From the NCBI RefSeq assembly GCF_038502225.1, contig NC_091391.1, positions 6,997,420-7,061,419 of the forward strand: DNA of 64,000 nt, written 5' to 3'. Of the stretch, positions 63,774-64,000 are shown in pieces. The DNA is from Cherax quadricarinatus (taxonomy: Eukaryota; Arthropoda; Malacostraca; Decapoda; Parastacidae). The first letter of the stretch is position 1, and every line of letters starts with the position of its first letter. The notes beneath the pieces are model-generated. The model had not been told where the DNA came from, did not search any database, and worked only from the letters and a program-made list of their open reading frames with translations. A program made the position numbers and the translations under genes.

Positions 63774-64000
63774 TGGTTGGTTAATGGGGTTTAAAGTCTA
63801 TCTACTACACGAGGGTCATTAAGACTGGTTGGTTGGTTAATGGGGTTTAAAGTCTATCTACTACACGAGGGTCATTAAGACTGGTTGGTTAGTTAATGCG
63901 GTTTAAAGTCTATCTACTACACCAGGGTCATTAAGACTGGTTGGTTGGTTAATATGGTTTAAAGTCTATCTACTACACGAGGGTCATTAAGACTGGTTGG
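63774..64000. repeat. 56-bp tandem repeat running off the right edge
   Basis: TTGGTTGGTTAATGGGGTTT AAAGTCTATCTACTACACGA GGGTCATTAAGACTGG, four copies, the last cut by the window edge. Confidence 0.93.

Noticed and set aside
63476..63784. Plus-strand open frame of about 100 codons
   Set aside because: No recognisable domain, codon pattern or splice context; its end runs into a tandem repeat.

Overview
This is a repeat-dense eukaryotic nuclear window, most likely from a decapod crustacean (perhaps a crayfish). The evidence is the absence of any bacterial layout, introns with GT/AG borders, a TATA-box promoter, several nested LINE, SINE and DNA-transposon families, and very large satellite arrays. 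The decapod assignment rests on my recollection that the dispersed repeats seen here are abundant in decapod genomes. The species cannot be read from the sequence.

Host genes. (1) At 46049-56105 on the plus strand I propose a three-exon gene: TATA box, exon 1 (46321-46345), exon 2 (47234-47871), exon 3 (52595-55669) and a polyadenylation signal at 56083. The splice phases agree exactly and give a predicted secreted protein of about 1245 residues. It has a signal peptide, a Gln-rich part, a Pro/Thr-rich mucin-like part and a Gly/Ser/Leu-rich tail, and no cysteine after the signal peptide. (2) Two phase-compatible exons at 3530-3675 and 6926-7084 (plus) look like the 3' end of another low-complexity gene whose 5' part lies outside the window, followed by an AT-rich probable 3' UTR.

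Mobile elements, left to right. Positions 1-737: 5' end of a non-LTR element (ORF1 with a zinc knuckle, minus strand) inserted into a decayed piggyBac element (738-3246) that keeps both ends of its transposase; two non-autonomous relatives lie at 20557-21614 and 22113-22685. Positions 3753-5535: nested TIR elements and LINE tails. Positions 9370-12735: an RTE-like LINE (here family A) with an open 794-codon frame and an 11-bp target duplication, inserted in an older LINE (family E). Positions 13260-14822: a family B LINE inside a minisatellite. Positions 23934-24909: an internally deleted Tigger element with an intact 146-residue ORF. Positions 28282-35113: foldback and TIR elements, some nested. 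Positions 37610-46000: a pile-up of LINEs containing an LTR-like insertion, a SINE with a 14-bp target duplication, a family C LINE and an RNase H-bearing I-type LINE (family D).

Satellites. Large arrays lie at 2209-2895, 35365-37095 (31 bp), 48425-50295 (70 bp), 51068-51795 (28 bp), 51960-52345 (19 bp), 57376-59600 (21 bp), 59680-61197 (32 bp) and 61815-63280 (29 bp). The most interesting point is that several of these can be traced to internal segments of dispersed elements present as ordinary copies in the same window. The 21-bp and 32-bp arrays are two separate expansions inside one SINE copy, the 19-bp array is an expanded piece of family C LINE coding sequence, and the 70-bp array matches a single-copy dispersed repeat at 26525-26640. 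No CRISPR array, operon, rRNA or convincing functional tRNA gene was seen.
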